DNA of 64,000 nt from Archangium sp. (GTDB lineage: Bacteria > Myxococcota > Myxococcia > Myxococcales > Myxococcaceae), in NCBI GenBank assembly GCA_022843845.1, contig JALHMW010000008.1, positions 124,001 through 188,000 of the forward strand, in the 5' to 3' direction. The position numbers and the translations under genes were made by a program. Under the pieces are notes generated by a model that made no database searches, was not told where the DNA came from, and saw nothing but the letters and a program-made list of their open reading frames with translations. Shown here piece by piece: positions 45,297 to 55,626 of this stretch; the first letter of the stretch is position 1; each line of letters starts with the position of its first letter.

Positions 45297-47318
45297 TCAG
45301 GCCACCGACAGCACGGCGCCCGGCTTGAAACACGTCAGGGCGCCCGCTTCGGCGTAGGTGAAGATCGTCAACCCGCGACCCACGCAGTAGTCCGTCAACT
45401 CGGGCTCTCGCGGCGTCGTCGCCATCACCCGTCCCGAGAGGGGCTCGATCAGCCGAACGCTCGTGCCGGGCACGACGAGCGCGCCTTTGGCCAGCGTGGG
45501 CGGGAGCCGCTGAATCAACGCCTCCTCGAGGCCTCCCACCACCCAGCCCGTGTCTCCGTCTGGCATCAGGCGCACTGCGGCGCCTCGCGCGTCGGTCACC
45601 AGCACGCCGCGCTCGAACGGCACCACGCTCGCCGTCGCGCCATCGACCGGCACTGCGCGAAGCCAGAGCACCTCGCCCCTGCCAGACAGGCACGCGACGC
45701 CACCCCGGCCTTCGGCGCGGCCCGCCACGAAGATGCGCCCTCGCACCGTCACTGGAGCGCTCGCGTTCTCGAACGGCAGCGGCCTCGTCCACGACACGGC
45801 GCCGGCCTGGCCCGCATTTCCTCCAGCCAACGCGGCGAACCGCAGCACGACGGTCTGGCTCGAGTTGGTCAACACCGCGACCGCGTCGCGTTGAAGGCTG
45901 ACCACCGGCCATGGGCTCGCCACCGGCCCACGAATGCGGAACCGCACCTGCCCATCGGACGCGTCGATTCCGTAGAGATCGCCTGCGTCGGTGCCGACGA
46001 TCAGCCTGGTGCCGACCGGCGTCACCACCGCGCGCTGCGTTCGAGGTGGATCGAAGCGCCACGCCTCACACCCGGTCTGTGACTCCAGCGCGAGCACGCC
46101 GCGGCTGGCGAGACGGGTGATGAAGCGGCCTTCGATCAGCTGCAGCTCGGCGCCGACCCGCAGCCCCGCGCCGTCACGCACCCAGCGGGCGCTGGTGTCG
46201 TTGGCGCCGTAGCAGACGAGCTTCGATTCGGTCGCCACCAGCACGGTGCCATCGGCAGCGGCCGCGACGCCCCGGGGCGCGTGCACCCGTCGCCACTCTT
46301 TCCCTGCGGCAGAAAACACGTGGGCCGAGTGGGGCGCGTGCACCACGACGGCACGAGCGGACCAGGCGACCTTCCCGCGCGGCTCTCCCAGTGCCACCGG
46401 GCGCGACCACTTCGGTGTCAACGTGACACGCCTCGGGCTTCCCACGGGCGCGAGCTTGCTCTCGGGCCGAGGCGCTGACGAGCGCGGCACTTCGACGGCC
46501 GTGAGATCGGGTCGTGGAGGACGCAGCGCCGCCAACCCCTCGGTGCAGCGCACGAAGAGCGCGTCGACCCACGGGTTCGTCGCCCACGCCGCGTGCCGCT
46601 CGTGCAACGCCGCGCACAACGACAGGCCCAGCTCGAACGCCGCCCACGACGGCTTTCGCCGCACCAGGCCCATCAACGCGAGGAAGGGAGGCTGGGCGCT
46701 CGTGGTGCCGCCAGCCCGCAGCGAGCCGGCCGTCAAAAGCGCCGCGAGGCTGCCAGAGCTGCGTGACACCAGCGTGGTGCGCCCGTCGCGATCGAGGAGC
46801 TCGAGGGACAGATCGTCGATCGTTCTCGAGAACGACCACGGCCCGTGCTGCGCGAGCGCGAACGGGGTGATCGCGCGGCCTGTCGCCTCGCGCAGCGCCC
46901 GCTCGAGCGCCACCAATGACGCAGGCTCCACCCCGGCGTCGGCGGCACCGCGAAGGAACGACCTGGTGGCCGTCTCGAGTGCGGCCCGCAGCTCGACCAG
47001 ATCGATCGTCACCGGGTTCGTCACCAGCCTCGGCTCGGGCTCGAGCGAGACGACCGAGAGCTCGAGCGTCAACCCCGGCCGGCGCAGCAGGCAGATCTCG
47101 AGCGGCGGCTGATCGAGCGAGACCTGCGCGGTCGCGTTCTTGTCGGCGAGCAGCCCCTTGAGCACCGAGAGCCACGAGCCCAGCCACTGCGTCAGCTCGG
47201 TCTCGTCGATCGCCGGCAGCAACGGCACGCCTTCGATCTCGAGCGACACCGCGCCGTGGGGCGTCGCGCCCTCACTCCGCCAACGGTCTCCGAGTCGTAA
47301 ACGCAGCACCGGCCCCAC
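45297..47318 (-). CDS. PQQ-like beta-propeller repeat protein
   Basis: Repeated blades: RGVLALESQTGCEAWRFDP, GTDAGDLYGIDASDGQVRFRIRGP, GGVACLSGRGEVLWLRAVP. Confidence 0.7.
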   Translation of the reverse strand: MGPVLRLRLGDRWRSEGATPHGAVSLEIEGVPLLPAIDETELTQWLGSWLSVLKGLLADKNATAQVSLDQPPLEICLLRRPGLTLELSVVSLEPEPRLVTNPVTIDLVELRAALETATRSFLRGAADAGVEPASLVALERALREATGRAITPFALAQHGPWSFSRTIDDLSLELLDRDGRTTLVSRSSGSLAALLTAGSLRAGGTTSAQPPFLALMGLVRRKPSWAAFELGLSLCAALHERHAAWATNPWVDALFVRCTEGLAALRPPRPDLTAVEVPRSSAPRPESKLAPVGSPRRVTLTPKWSRPVALGEPRGKVAWSARAVVVHAPHSAHVFSAAGKEWRRVHAPRGVAAAADGTVLVATESKLVCYGANDTSARWVRDGAGLRVGAELQLIEGRFITRLASRGVLALESQTGCEAWRFDPPRTQRAVVTPVGTRLIVGTDAGDLYGIDASDGQVRFRIRGPVASPWPVVSLQRDAVAVLTNSSQTVVLRFAALAGGNAGQAGAVSWTRPLPFENASAPVTVRGRIFVAGRAEGRGGVACLSGRGEVLWLRAVPVDGATASVVPFERGVLVTDARGAAVRLMPDGDTGWVVGGLEEALIQRLPPTLAKGALVVPGTSVRLIEPLSGRVMATTPREPELTDYCVGRGLTIFTYAEAGALTCFKPGAVLSVA

Positions 47319-47427
47319 TCCCGCAGTCGAAAGTCCCCGAGTTCATTGACTCATCAGGGTCCTGAGCGTACCTTGTCCTCCCTTCGTGTGGGCAGCTTTG
47401 AAGCCCCCGATTTCGCTGGGAAAAGAA

Positions 47428-49230
47428 ATGACTTTCTACGAGGCGGCGCTCCGCGTTCTTGAAGAAGCGGGCGCTCCGATGAACTACCTGGAGATCACCA
47501 AGCGGTCCCTCGACAAGGGGCTCTTGTCGCATGTCGGAAAGGTGCCGGAGCAGACGATGCTCGCGCGCCTGGCTGCACAGGCGAAACGTTCACGCGATCG
47601 CAAGCTGGTCGTCACGGCTCGAGATACCTTCGCGCTGTCTGACTGGATGCTGCAGGAGGACGCCGATGCGCTGGCCGTCACCGGCACCATCGAGCCCAAC
47701 GCCGAGGAGTCGCTCCCGCCGCTTCGGCCCACGGAGCGTCACCCCGAGCCCCGCGCCGAGTACCTGCGGGCCATCGGACGTCAGGCGGAGCGGAACCGCC
47801 GCCGCGACGACGACGGCAAGCGCAAGAAGTTCCCGCCGGTGGCCGAGGTCGCGTTCGAGGTGCTGTCCGAGGTCGGCGGTCTGGTGCCGAGCGAGCTCAT
47901 CGCCCGCCTGAAAGCCCGCGATCTCGTCGACGAGCTGGGCACGCTGTCGCTCCTCGAGGCGCTCGCGACCGACAACCAGGAGCGCGTCGATCAGGGTCGC
48001 CGCCCGCAGTTCACCGCGATTCGCACCGAGACCAACGAGCTCCAGCTCTCGGTCGAGACCACACCTCCCGAGAACGCACCGCTGCCGCTCCAGACGCAGG
48101 AGGCCTTCTGCAAGGCGGCCAACCTTCCGTTCGAGAATGGTCGCGTCGTCCTCCGTTCGCAGCGTCGACGAGACGAGCCGGCTGCCGCGTCGTCGGCCGT
48201 CGCCTCGAGCCCCGAGGATCTCGCCCTCATCCAGACCGCGCGCCTCAGCGTCAAAGATGCGCGTCGCGCGATGGCTCGGGTGCTCCGCAAGAAGCTCAGC
48301 GAGCTCGACACCGGCACCTTCGAGAAGGCGTGCGTGAAGCTGCTGCACGCCAACGGCTTCCGCGAGCTCAAGGTCGCCCGCCGCGGGAAGGACGGCGCCC
48401 TGCTGTCCGCTCGCAAGAAGGAAGGCAGCCTCGAGCTGCGCTTCGCGATCCGCATCGCGCGGGGCTCCGGTCAGGTCGAGCGCCGCGTCGTGCAGGACCT
48501 GCGACGCGACGTGGCGCAGGTCAGCGCGAACCTCGGCCTGCTATTGACGGCCGGTGAGGCGCGCAACGACGCCCGCTCCGAGGCGACCGCGAGCGGCGCG
48601 CTGGTGATGTTGTGGTGTGGCGATCACCTCTCGGAGAAGTTCTTCGACGCCGAGGTCGGCGTCTCGGTCATGCGCGTCGAGCTCTTCGAGATCGACGACG
48701 CCTTCTTCGAACAGGCGAAGGCCGACGCCGACGAGGCCCAGAAGCGTCGCGACGAGCGGCACACCGGGCGGCGCGAGGACTCCGAAGGCAGCGAGTCTGG
48801 CGAGGCTCGGCAGGTCGAGGCCGCTCCGTCGGCGACCCCGCCGGATGCCCCGCAGGCTGACGCCCCTGTGCAGGCCGCGCCCGAGGGCGACGACGAAGGT
48901 GATGATGACGAAGAGGGTGACGAGGGTGAAGAGGGTGAGGCCGCCGAGGGCGGAGCGCCTGGCGATCCCGCTGCCGCCGGAGAAGGTGGTCGCCGCCGAA
49001 AGCGCCGCCGTCGTCGTCGTCGTCGTGGCGGTCGCCCTGATGGCGCCCCGGGCCAGAGCGTCGAAGGTGCTCCGCAGGCTGCAGCTCCGGCCAATGGCAC
49101 CGACTCGACAGCGCCCATCGCGTTGACCACCACGGTCGCGGACGTCCCTGCCGCGGACGCCCCTGCCGCGGACGTCCCTGCCGCGGCCCCGACTGCTCCC
49201 GCTCCGCCCAGCTCGGGTGAACCGAGCTGA
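47428..49230 (+). CDS. HARE-HTH domain + degenerate Mrr-like nuclease domain + acidic/poly-Arg tail
   Basis: MTFYEAALRVLEEAGAPMNYLEITKRSLDKGLL (HARE-like wHTH); FEKACVKLLHANGFRELKVARRGKDGALLSARKKEGSLELRFAIRIARG...VVQDLRRDVAQVSANLGLLLTAGEARNDARSEA (Mrr-like pattern); tail EGDDEGDDDEEGDEGEEGE...[16 protein letters not shown]. Confidence 0.7.
   Translation: MTFYEAALRVLEEAGAPMNYLEITKRSLDKGLLSHVGKVPEQTMLARLAAQAKRSRDRKLVVTARDTFALSDWMLQEDADALAVTGTIEPNAEESLPPLRPTERHPEPRAEYLRAIGRQAERNRRRDDDGKRKKFPPVAEVAFEVLSEVGGLVPSELIARLKARDLVDELGTLSLLEALATDNQERVDQGRRPQFTAIRTETNELQLSVETTPPENAPLPLQTQEAFCKAANLPFENGRVVLRSQRRRDEPAAASSAVASSPEDLALIQTARLSVKDARRAMARVLRKKLSELDTGTFEKACVKLLHANGFRELKVARRGKDGALLSARKKEGSLELRFAIRIARGSGQVERRVVQDLRRDVAQVSANLGLLLTAGEARNDARSEATASGALVMLWCGDHLSEKFFDAEVGVSVMRVELFEIDDAFFEQAKADADEAQKRRDERHTGRREDSEGSESGEARQVEAAPSATPPDAPQADAPVQAAPEGDDEGDDDEEGDEGEEGEAAEGGAPGDPAAAGEGGRRRKRRRRRRRRGGRPDGAPGQSVEGAPQAAAPANGTDSTAPIALTTTVADVPAADAPAADVPAAAPTAPAPPSSGEPS
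49138..49182 (+). repeat. Three tandem copies of a 15-bp unit (GCGGACGYCCCTGCC) inside the CDS
   Basis: GCGGACGTCCCTGCC GCGGACGCCCCTGCC GCGGACGTCCCTGCC, encoding (ADVPA/ADAPA)n. Confidence 0.9.
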
Positions 49231-49265
49231 CGCGTGAACGTTTCGTGATGCGCGGCCTCGCTCCG

Positions 49266-50141
49266 ATGAAGCTGCTGCTGCTGGCGTCGTTGGCCAGCGT
49301 CAGCTGTTCTCGTGGCGAGAAGCCGGTCGTGCAGCGGTCAGAGGTCGACGTCTTCGAAGGCCGCGAGATCGTCGGCTGGGAAGCGCCTCAGCTGCTCGCG
49401 CGGCTCGACGCGGCCCTCCTGAGGGCAGGCTTCACGGTGCTGGGCGACGCTCCTGTGCCGTCAGGGGTGAAGCCGTGGCGCATCGCCCTGGCCGCCCGAA
49501 TCGACGAGCCCGATCCTCAGGCTGAGATGCCGGGCAGCGCGGTCGTCGCGCTGTCGTTTCGTCAGAAGGGCGCTGCCGAGGGCTTCGAGGTCGAGGCCTC
49601 GGAGCAGACGAAGGCCGACTCCAACGAGATCGAAGCGGTGCAGGCCGCCGCGGTGAAGGCCCTCGATCTCGCGATCGCAGAAGCTGCTGCCGAGGCGAAG
49701 GCCTCCATCGAGCTCGACCGGCTGCAGGATGACGCGCTCGCCAGACGCGCGAATGACGCTGACGTCGCCGTGCAGGCCGCGGCCACCCGGCTGCTGGCTC
49801 GAAGGCGCCACCCTGCGGCGCTGCCAGCGCTCTTGAAGCGGCTGCAGACCGACGATCTGGGCGTGCTCCGGCGCACGGTCGGCATGCTGGTCGAGCTGAA
49901 GAACCCCGCTGCAGTCCCCGCCATCATCGAGGCCTCACGGGCCCGGAACCCCGTCGTGCAGCGAGAGATCGTCTTCGCCCTGTCGGCGATTGGCGGCGAC
50001 GAAGCCGAGGCGTATCTCGATGTCGTGGCTTCAGGACATGACGATCCATTGCTCCGCGCGTCGGCCGAGAAGGCCCTCGGCGAGCTCCGTGATCGGGTGA
50101 AACGCAACGCGCCCAGCTCACCGAAAGGCACCACGCCATGA
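49266..50141 (+). CDS. HEAT-repeat lipoprotein
   Basis: MKLLLLASLASVSCSRG lipobox; HEAT-like ALARRANDADVAVQAAATRLLARRRHPAALPALLKRL... . Confidence 0.65.
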   Translation: MKLLLLASLASVSCSRGEKPVVQRSEVDVFEGREIVGWEAPQLLARLDAALLRAGFTVLGDAPVPSGVKPWRIALAARIDEPDPQAEMPGSAVVALSFRQKGAAEGFEVEASEQTKADSNEIEAVQAAAVKALDLAIAEAAAEAKASIELDRLQDDALARRANDADVAVQAAATRLLARRRHPAALPALLKRLQTDDLGVLRRTVGMLVELKNPAAVPAIIEASRARNPVVQREIVFALSAIGGDEAEAYLDVVASGHDDPLLRASAEKALGELRDRVKRNAPSSPKGTTP

Positions 50142-50716
50142 AGTCGACCCTCCTGTGCACGTGCGTCGTCGTCCTCGTCGCCTCGGCCTGCGCCACCACT
50201 CCGGGTGGCACGACGAAGACCGAGAAGGTTCCCGGGCATGTCGCTGCCGACTACTTCCCGCTGAAGCTGGGAACGGCCTGGGAGTACGAGGCGGCCATGC
50301 TGGGCGAGAAGCGCGTCTTGCCGGTGAAGATCGTCAAGGTCTTCGACGGCCTCGCCGAGGACTCGACCGGCGCGCGTCTGCTCGCAGACGCCTGGGGTGT
50401 GCGCGACGAGCGCCGCTACCTGCTCCGCAACCCGATCGAGAACGGCACGAAGTGGAACAACGTCGTCTCGCCGTCATCGGTCGAGGGCTACGAGATCGTC
50501 GCCGTCGAGCAGCCGTGCGAAGCCCCTGCGGGAAAGTGGGAGGGGTGTGTGATCGTCGAGAGCAAGAACCGCATCGACGCCTCGAAGACGCTGGTGAACG
50601 AGATGACGCTGGCGCCGGGGGTGGGCATCGTGCGCATGGCGACGACGCTCGAAGACGGCGGCAAGCGGCTGCCCCAGTCGAAGTTGACCCTGCTCAAGTT
50701 CACCCCTGCTCCCTGA
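50138..50716 (+). CDS. Lipoprotein, hypothetical
   Basis: MKSTLLCTCVVVLVASACATTPGG; ATGA overlap with the upstream gene. Confidence 0.65.
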   Translation: MKSTLLCTCVVVLVASACATTPGGTTKTEKVPGHVAADYFPLKLGTAWEYEAAMLGEKRVLPVKIVKVFDGLAEDSTGARLLADAWGVRDERRYLLRNPIENGTKWNNVVSPSSVEGYEIVAVEQPCEAPAGKWEGCVIVESKNRIDASKTLVNEMTLAPGVGIVRMATTLEDGGKRLPQSKLTLLKFTPAP

Positions 50717-50761
50717 GGCGGGTTGAAGCGGGCCAGCGAGCCCACTAGCCTTTGAGTCACC

Positions 50762-51766
50762 GTGGAGCCCGCCGAGATCGAGCTGTCGAACGAAGAGATG
50801 ATCCTGTCCTTCCTGGCAGAGGGCGGGGCTGACTACATCTCCGGGGCCACCCTGTCGGACAAGTTGGGGCTCTCTCGCACGGCCGTCTGGAAGCACGTCG
50901 AGACGCTTCGACGGCTCGGGTACGGCATCGAGGCGCAGCCTGCGCGCGGGTATCGGCTGATGAAGGTGCCCGATCGTCTGACGCCGCTCGAGGTGATGCC
51001 GCTGCTGTCGACGCGTGATCTCGGCCGAACGCTCCACCACTTCGAGTCACTCGCGTCGACCAACGTCCGGGCGTTCGAGCTCGCGCAAGAAGGCGCGCTT
51101 CACGGCGAGGTGGTGATCGCCGAGTCGCAGACGGCAGGGAAGGGCCGCAGAGGTCGCGCCTGGATCTCGCCGCCGGGCAAAAACCTCTCGATGTCCGTCA
51201 TCCTCCGCCCCGAGATTCCGCCCACGCGGGCACCTGAGCTGACGCTGGTGGCCGCCGTCGCGCTGGCCGAGACGCTCACCGAGGCGGGCGCCGTCGCGCA
51301 GATCAAGTGGCCGAACGACGTTCAGCTCGATGGCCTCAAGGTCGCCGGCATTCTCACCGAGCTGTCGGCCGACACCGAGCGCGTGCACTTCATCGTGCTG
51401 GGTCTTGGCGTGAACCTGAACACCGACGCCTCCGATTTCCCCGACGACGTTCGCGACCTGGCTACCTCGGTGAAGCTCGCGCGCGCGCAGACGGTGCCTC
51501 GGGCGCTCTTCACGGCGGCGTTGCTCACCCGGCTCGAGGCGTGGCTCGACCGTTGGCAGGAGGAGGGCTTCGCGCCGGTCCGCGCGGCGTGGAAGTCGGC
51601 CTCGTCGACGCTCGGGCAGGACGTGCTGGTCCGCTCCGACGCGAAGGAGCTCCGTGGCGTCGCCGAGGACATCGACGAGTCTGGCGCGCTGATGCTCCGG
51701 GTCGACGGCCGACTCGAGCGGGTGCTCGCTGGCGACGTGGAGCAGGTGCGCCCCCGCAAGGGCTGA
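50762..51766 (+). CDS. birA: Biotin--[acetyl-CoA-carboxylase] ligase / biotin operon repressor-like
   Basis: N-terminal HTH ([32 protein letters not shown]); [48 protein letters not shown]. Confidence 0.95.
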   Translation: MEPAEIELSNEEMILSFLAEGGADYISGATLSDKLGLSRTAVWKHVETLRRLGYGIEAQPARGYRLMKVPDRLTPLEVMPLLSTRDLGRTLHHFESLASTNVRAFELAQEGALHGEVVIAESQTAGKGRRGRAWISPPGKNLSMSVILRPEIPPTRAPELTLVAAVALAETLTEAGAVAQIKWPNDVQLDGLKVAGILTELSADTERVHFIVLGLGVNLNTDASDFPDDVRDLATSVKLARAQTVPRALFTAALLTRLEAWLDRWQEEGFAPVRAAWKSASSTLGQDVLVRSDAKELRGVAEDIDESGALMLRVDGRLERVLAGDVEQVRPRKG

Positions 51767-51815
51767 CGCTGAGTTTCCGCACCGGGTCCGGGCCCGTGGC
51801 TATGCTGGCGCCGAC

Positions 51816-52583
51816 ATGCTCCTCGCGATCGACGTGGGCAACACCAACACCGTGATCGGCGCCTACCAGGGCAAGAAGCTGATCGCGCATTGGCGCCTCG
51901 AGACGACCTCTCGCCGCACCTCGGACGAGTACGGCATTCTCGTGCTGCAGTGGTTCACCCACGCCGGGCTCGACGCGTCGAAGGTCGACGCCGTGGCGGT
52001 CTCGAGCGTGGTGCCGGCGATGCAGTTCAACCTCGAGCGCATGTCGGAGCGGTATTTTCACGCCAGGCCGATGTTCGTCGGGCCGGGCGTGAAGACCGGC
52101 ATGCCGATTCTGTACGACAACCCCAGAGAGGTCGGCGCGGATCGCATCGTCAACGCGGTCGCCGCCCGGGAGCGGCATGACGGCGCGTTGATCGTCGTCG
52201 ACTTCGGCACCGCCACCACCTTCGACGCCGTCAGCGCCAAGGGGGAGTACCTCGGCGGCGCGATCTGCCCGGGCGTCACCATCGCGATGGACGCGCTGTT
52301 CCGCAACGCCGCGCGCCTGCCTCGCGTCGAGTTCGCGCGGCCTCCGCACATCATCGGCCGAAACACCGTGCACTCGATTCAGGCGGGGCTGGTGTTCGGC
52401 TACGTGTCGCTCGTCGACGGCATCTGCGAGCGCATGAAGGGCGAGATCGGCAGCCCCGTGAAGATCTTCGCGACCGGCGGCCTGGCCCCGCTGATCGCCA
52501 CCGAGTCGAAGGCCATCGACGAGGTCGACGAGTTCTTGACGCTCGAAGGCCTGCGCATCATCCACGAGAGGAACCGATCATGA
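51816..52583 (+). CDS. coaX: Type III pantothenate kinase
   Basis: [49 protein letters not shown]. Confidence 0.97.
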   Translation: MLLAIDVGNTNTVIGAYQGKKLIAHWRLETTSRRTSDEYGILVLQWFTHAGLDASKVDAVAVSSVVPAMQFNLERMSERYFHARPMFVGPGVKTGMPILYDNPREVGADRIVNAVAARERHDGALIVVDFGTATTFDAVSAKGEYLGGAICPGVTIAMDALFRNAARLPRVEFARPPHIIGRNTVHSIQAGLVFGYVSLVDGICERMKGEIGSPVKIFATGGLAPLIATESKAIDEVDEFLTLEGLRIIHERNRS

Positions 52584-53779
52584 GCGACACGTCCGTTCAG
52601 CCCGAGCCCGCGGCCGAGCCAGCCGAGGCCCCCGCCGCGGTCTCGGCGTGCCCCATCACCGCCGACTTCCTGCCTGAGAACATGCGCAAGCACGTCGACG
52701 TGAAGGCGCCGGTGCCGCTGCGCATGATGGCGGCGAAGGCGCTGGTGCCGCTCAACCCGCCCGACATGCTCGGCGCGCTGTTCATGCTGATGTACGACGC
52801 CGAAGAGAAGATCCGCGAGACGGCGGGCAAGACGGCGTCGACCCTGCCCGATCGCATCGCCGCGTCGGGGTTTCGCGACGAGGGCGTGCAGCCGATGGTG
52901 CTCGGCTGGTACCTCGAGGTCTACGCCACCAACGATCCGTACGCCGAGATGCTCATTCTCAACGCGACCACCCCGGACGCCTCGGTGGCCGGCATCGCGT
53001 CACACTGCAGCCAGAAGATCGCAGAGCTCATCGGCCAGAACCAGCTGCGCTTGCTCCGCCACGAGCAGATCGTTCGCCAGCTGGCGCTGAACCCGCTCGC
53101 CGAGGGCGCGCTGATCGACGGCGTCTGCGACTTCGCGACTCGCAACGGGCTCGACATGCCCGACGTGCCGCAGATGCTCGCCGCGAAGATTCGCCTCTTC
53201 GGGCCGCAGGCAGCGACGCAACCGGTCGCGACCGGCCCCACCGCCGACGACATCATCGCCGAGTTCGGGGTCGGGGTCGTCGAGGGCGAGGTGCCCACCG
53301 ACGCCGAGAAGGCCGCGCTGCTCGCGATGAAGGAGGCGAAGCTCGACGACGGCGCGAAGCTGACCCTCACCCAGAAGATCGCGCGAATGTCGGTCTCGGA
53401 GCGCATCAAGCTCGCCTCGAAGGGGAACAAAGAGGTGCGCGGCATGTTGATTCGCGACGCCAACAAGCTGGTCGCGCTGGCCGTCATCCGGAGCCCCCGC
53501 ATCACCGACGGCGAGGTGATGGCCCAGGCGATGAACAAAGGCGCTCACGAAGACGTGCTGCGCGTCGTGTACTCCCACCGCGAGTGGACGCGGAAGTACC
53601 CGGTGCGGCTGGCGCTCGTGAAGAACCCCAAGGTGCCCGCGCAGGTGCTGATGCGCTTCTTGAACACGCTCTCCGAGGGTGACGTGAAGTCGCTCGCCAA
53701 GGACAAGAACGTGGCTGGCGCCATTCAGGTGATGGCGAAGAAGATGATCCAGCGGAAGAACGAGCCGAAGAAGGGCTGA
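52580..53779 (+). CDS. Conserved hypothetical helical-repeat protein
   Basis: All-helical 399-aa protein, ATGA overlap with coaX. Confidence 0.65.
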   Translation: MSDTSVQPEPAAEPAEAPAAVSACPITADFLPENMRKHVDVKAPVPLRMMAAKALVPLNPPDMLGALFMLMYDAEEKIRETAGKTASTLPDRIAASGFRDEGVQPMVLGWYLEVYATNDPYAEMLILNATTPDASVAGIASHCSQKIAELIGQNQLRLLRHEQIVRQLALNPLAEGALIDGVCDFATRNGLDMPDVPQMLAAKIRLFGPQAATQPVATGPTADDIIAEFGVGVVEGEVPTDAEKAALLAMKEAKLDDGAKLTLTQKIARMSVSERIKLASKGNKEVRGMLIRDANKLVALAVIRSPRITDGEVMAQAMNKGAHEDVLRVVYSHREWTRKYPVRLALVKNPKVPAQVLMRFLNTLSEGDVKSLAKDKNVAGAIQVMAKKMIQRKNEPKKG

Positions 53780-53810
53780 GCCTCTTCAGGCGCAGCCCGG
53801 CGGCAGTGGC

Positions 53811-55538
53811 TCAGGCCTCGGCCAGCTCGTCGAGATCGATCTCTTCGTCACCGTCGACGGCATCGTGCTTGAGCTGGGAGAGGGCCTGCTCGAGCACCTC
53901 GCGCACGCGCTCCTCGTCCTGCAGTACGGCCTTGAGACGAGCCTGGCCACGTGACGCGCGATCCTCGTGCTTCTTCGACTCACCCTCGAGGTCGGCGATG
54001 CGCTGCCGCAGGCCTGAGATCTCGTCGGCGAAGGCCTGCGCCTGGCTGGTGACCTGGTTGCGGGCGCCGTCGAGATCGATCTGCGACTGCTCGAGCTGGC
54101 TGCGCACGTCATCGGCTTCGCGGCTGCGCTCCTCGAGCTGGCCCTTCACGGCCTCGAGCTCTCCGCGCGCTTCGGCCAGATCAGCCTCGGCCTGCTGCCT
54201 GGCGTTCTCGAGATCGGACTTGTCGGTGCGAAGCGACTCGAGCTCCTGCTCCATCTCCTGAGCGCGGGGCTGGAGGAGATCGAAGTCGGTCTGCAGCGAC
54301 GAGAGCCTGGCCGTCGCCGCGCGGGCCTCTTCCTTGGCCGTCGAGAGCTGCAGGTCGACCTTCTTGCGCTCGGACGCCAGCTGCTCGGACTTGGTGGTGA
54401 GCGTCTTGAGCTGGGCGTCTCGGCGCGCGAGCTCACCCGAAGACTCCGACATCTGCTGATCGAGGGTGTTCTCCTTCTCGCGGAGCTCGACGATCTCCTT
54501 CTCCTTGTCGTTGAGCTCGGTCTTGAGGCGGAGGATCTCCTTGTCCTTCTTGTTGACGGAGTCGCGGAGGGTGAAGACTTCTTTGTCGTTCTTCGAGCCA
54601 CCGCCGGTCTTCGCCGCGTCGAGCTCGGCCTGGCGCGCCTCGAGCTGCGCCTCGACGTCACGGGCCTTCTCTTCGGCCTCGGTCGCGCGCCGCTCAGCGT
54701 CTTCGATCGCGCTCGTCAGCTCCGACACGCGGGCACGCAGCTCACGGGCCTCGGCGCCGTCGCCGCTGATCGACGCTGACGAGGAGAAGGGCGCCTTCTT
54801 CTCGGGCTCCTTGCGTGCCGGGGGCGAGGGCTTCGGCGTGGGAGGCGGCTTTGGCGGAGCAGGGGCGATGGGCATCATGCCCACCACGGTCTTCTCGGCG
54901 GGGAACTCCTCTTCGTCGAAGCTGGCGCCCCCGAGTGGAATCTCTTCGGGCTCCGAGATCGGCTCTTCGACGACCGCGATCTCTTCGACCGGTGGCTTGT
55001 CGTCGAACATCGCGTCGACCATCTCGAAGTCGGGGTCGCTGCTGCCGACGGTCTCTTCGTTGGTCGCGCCCTCGAGCGCCAATTCGTCGGAGGGGGCGCT
55101 CTCTTCGTCGAGCAGATCGCCCGGGTCGAACCCTCCTTCTTCGCTGGCTGCCGCAGGCTCGGGCTCGGGCGGGTACCCGGCGAGGGCCCCCACGCGATCG
55201 ACGACAACCGAGGCCGCGAACGGCTTGCCCAGGTAGTCCTCGGCGCGGGTCTTGAGCTTCTGGTGTTGGCCGAAGCCCTTCGGGTCGCCGACGATCAACA
55301 CCGGCACCCCCTTCAAGTCGTCATCGCTCTTGAGCTTCTTGCAGAGGATGTAGCCGTTCTGCCCGGCGTCGAGATCGACCGCGAGCACCACACAGTCGGG
55401 CCGCGTCTTCTTGACGAGCTCAGGCACTGCCTTGCCATCAGTCGTCTCTTCGACACCAAAGCCCCGGCCCACGAGTGAGTCGCGCATGGCCTGCATCAGC
55501 GCGACGTCTTTCTCGACGATGAGAACTGTCTTGGACAT
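53811..55538 (-). CDS. frzS: FrzS-like protein: N-terminal pseudo-receiver + long C-terminal coiled coil
   Basis: MSKTVLIVEKDVALMQAMRDSLVGRGFGVEETTDGKAVPELVKKTRPDCVVLAVDLDAGQNGYILCKKLKSDDDLKGVPVLIVGDPKGFGQHQKLK closely resembles the FrzS pseudo-receiver from memory; Pro/Ala linker and ~280 aa coiled coil. Confidence 0.8.
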   Translation of the reverse strand: MSKTVLIVEKDVALMQAMRDSLVGRGFGVEETTDGKAVPELVKKTRPDCVVLAVDLDAGQNGYILCKKLKSDDDLKGVPVLIVGDPKGFGQHQKLKTRAEDYLGKPFAASVVVDRVGALAGYPPEPEPAAASEEGGFDPGDLLDEESAPSDELALEGATNEETVGSSDPDFEMVDAMFDDKPPVEEIAVVEEPISEPEEIPLGGASFDEEEFPAEKTVVGMMPIAPAPPKPPPTPKPSPPARKEPEKKAPFSSSASISGDGAEARELRARVSELTSAIEDAERRATEAEEKARDVEAQLEARQAELDAAKTGGGSKNDKEVFTLRDSVNKKDKEILRLKTELNDKEKEIVELREKENTLDQQMSESSGELARRDAQLKTLTTKSEQLASERKKVDLQLSTAKEEARAATARLSSLQTDFDLLQPRAQEMEQELESLRTDKSDLENARQQAEADLAEARGELEAVKGQLEERSREADDVRSQLEQSQIDLDGARNQVTSQAQAFADEISGLRQRIADLEGESKKHEDRASRGQARLKAVLQDEERVREVLEQALSQLKHDAVDGDEEIDLDELAEA

Positions 55539-55626
55539 GTGCAGGAAGGCTACCGGTGGGATCCAGGGGGGTCAACGAATGACCGTCACCCGACAGAGAG
55601 GAGTTCTTCTCGCCGGTTGATCAGGC

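Noticed and set aside
47319-47427. Divergent promoter with possible -35/-10 boxes between the PQQ-like and HARE genes
   Set aside because: Intergenic and AT-richer, but I could not define a convincing -35/-10 pair by eye.
48990-49035. CGT/CGC short-period repeats as possible CRISPR-like or regulatory repeat
   Set aside because: Simple Arg codon run ([15 protein letters not shown]) inside the CDS; no spacers.
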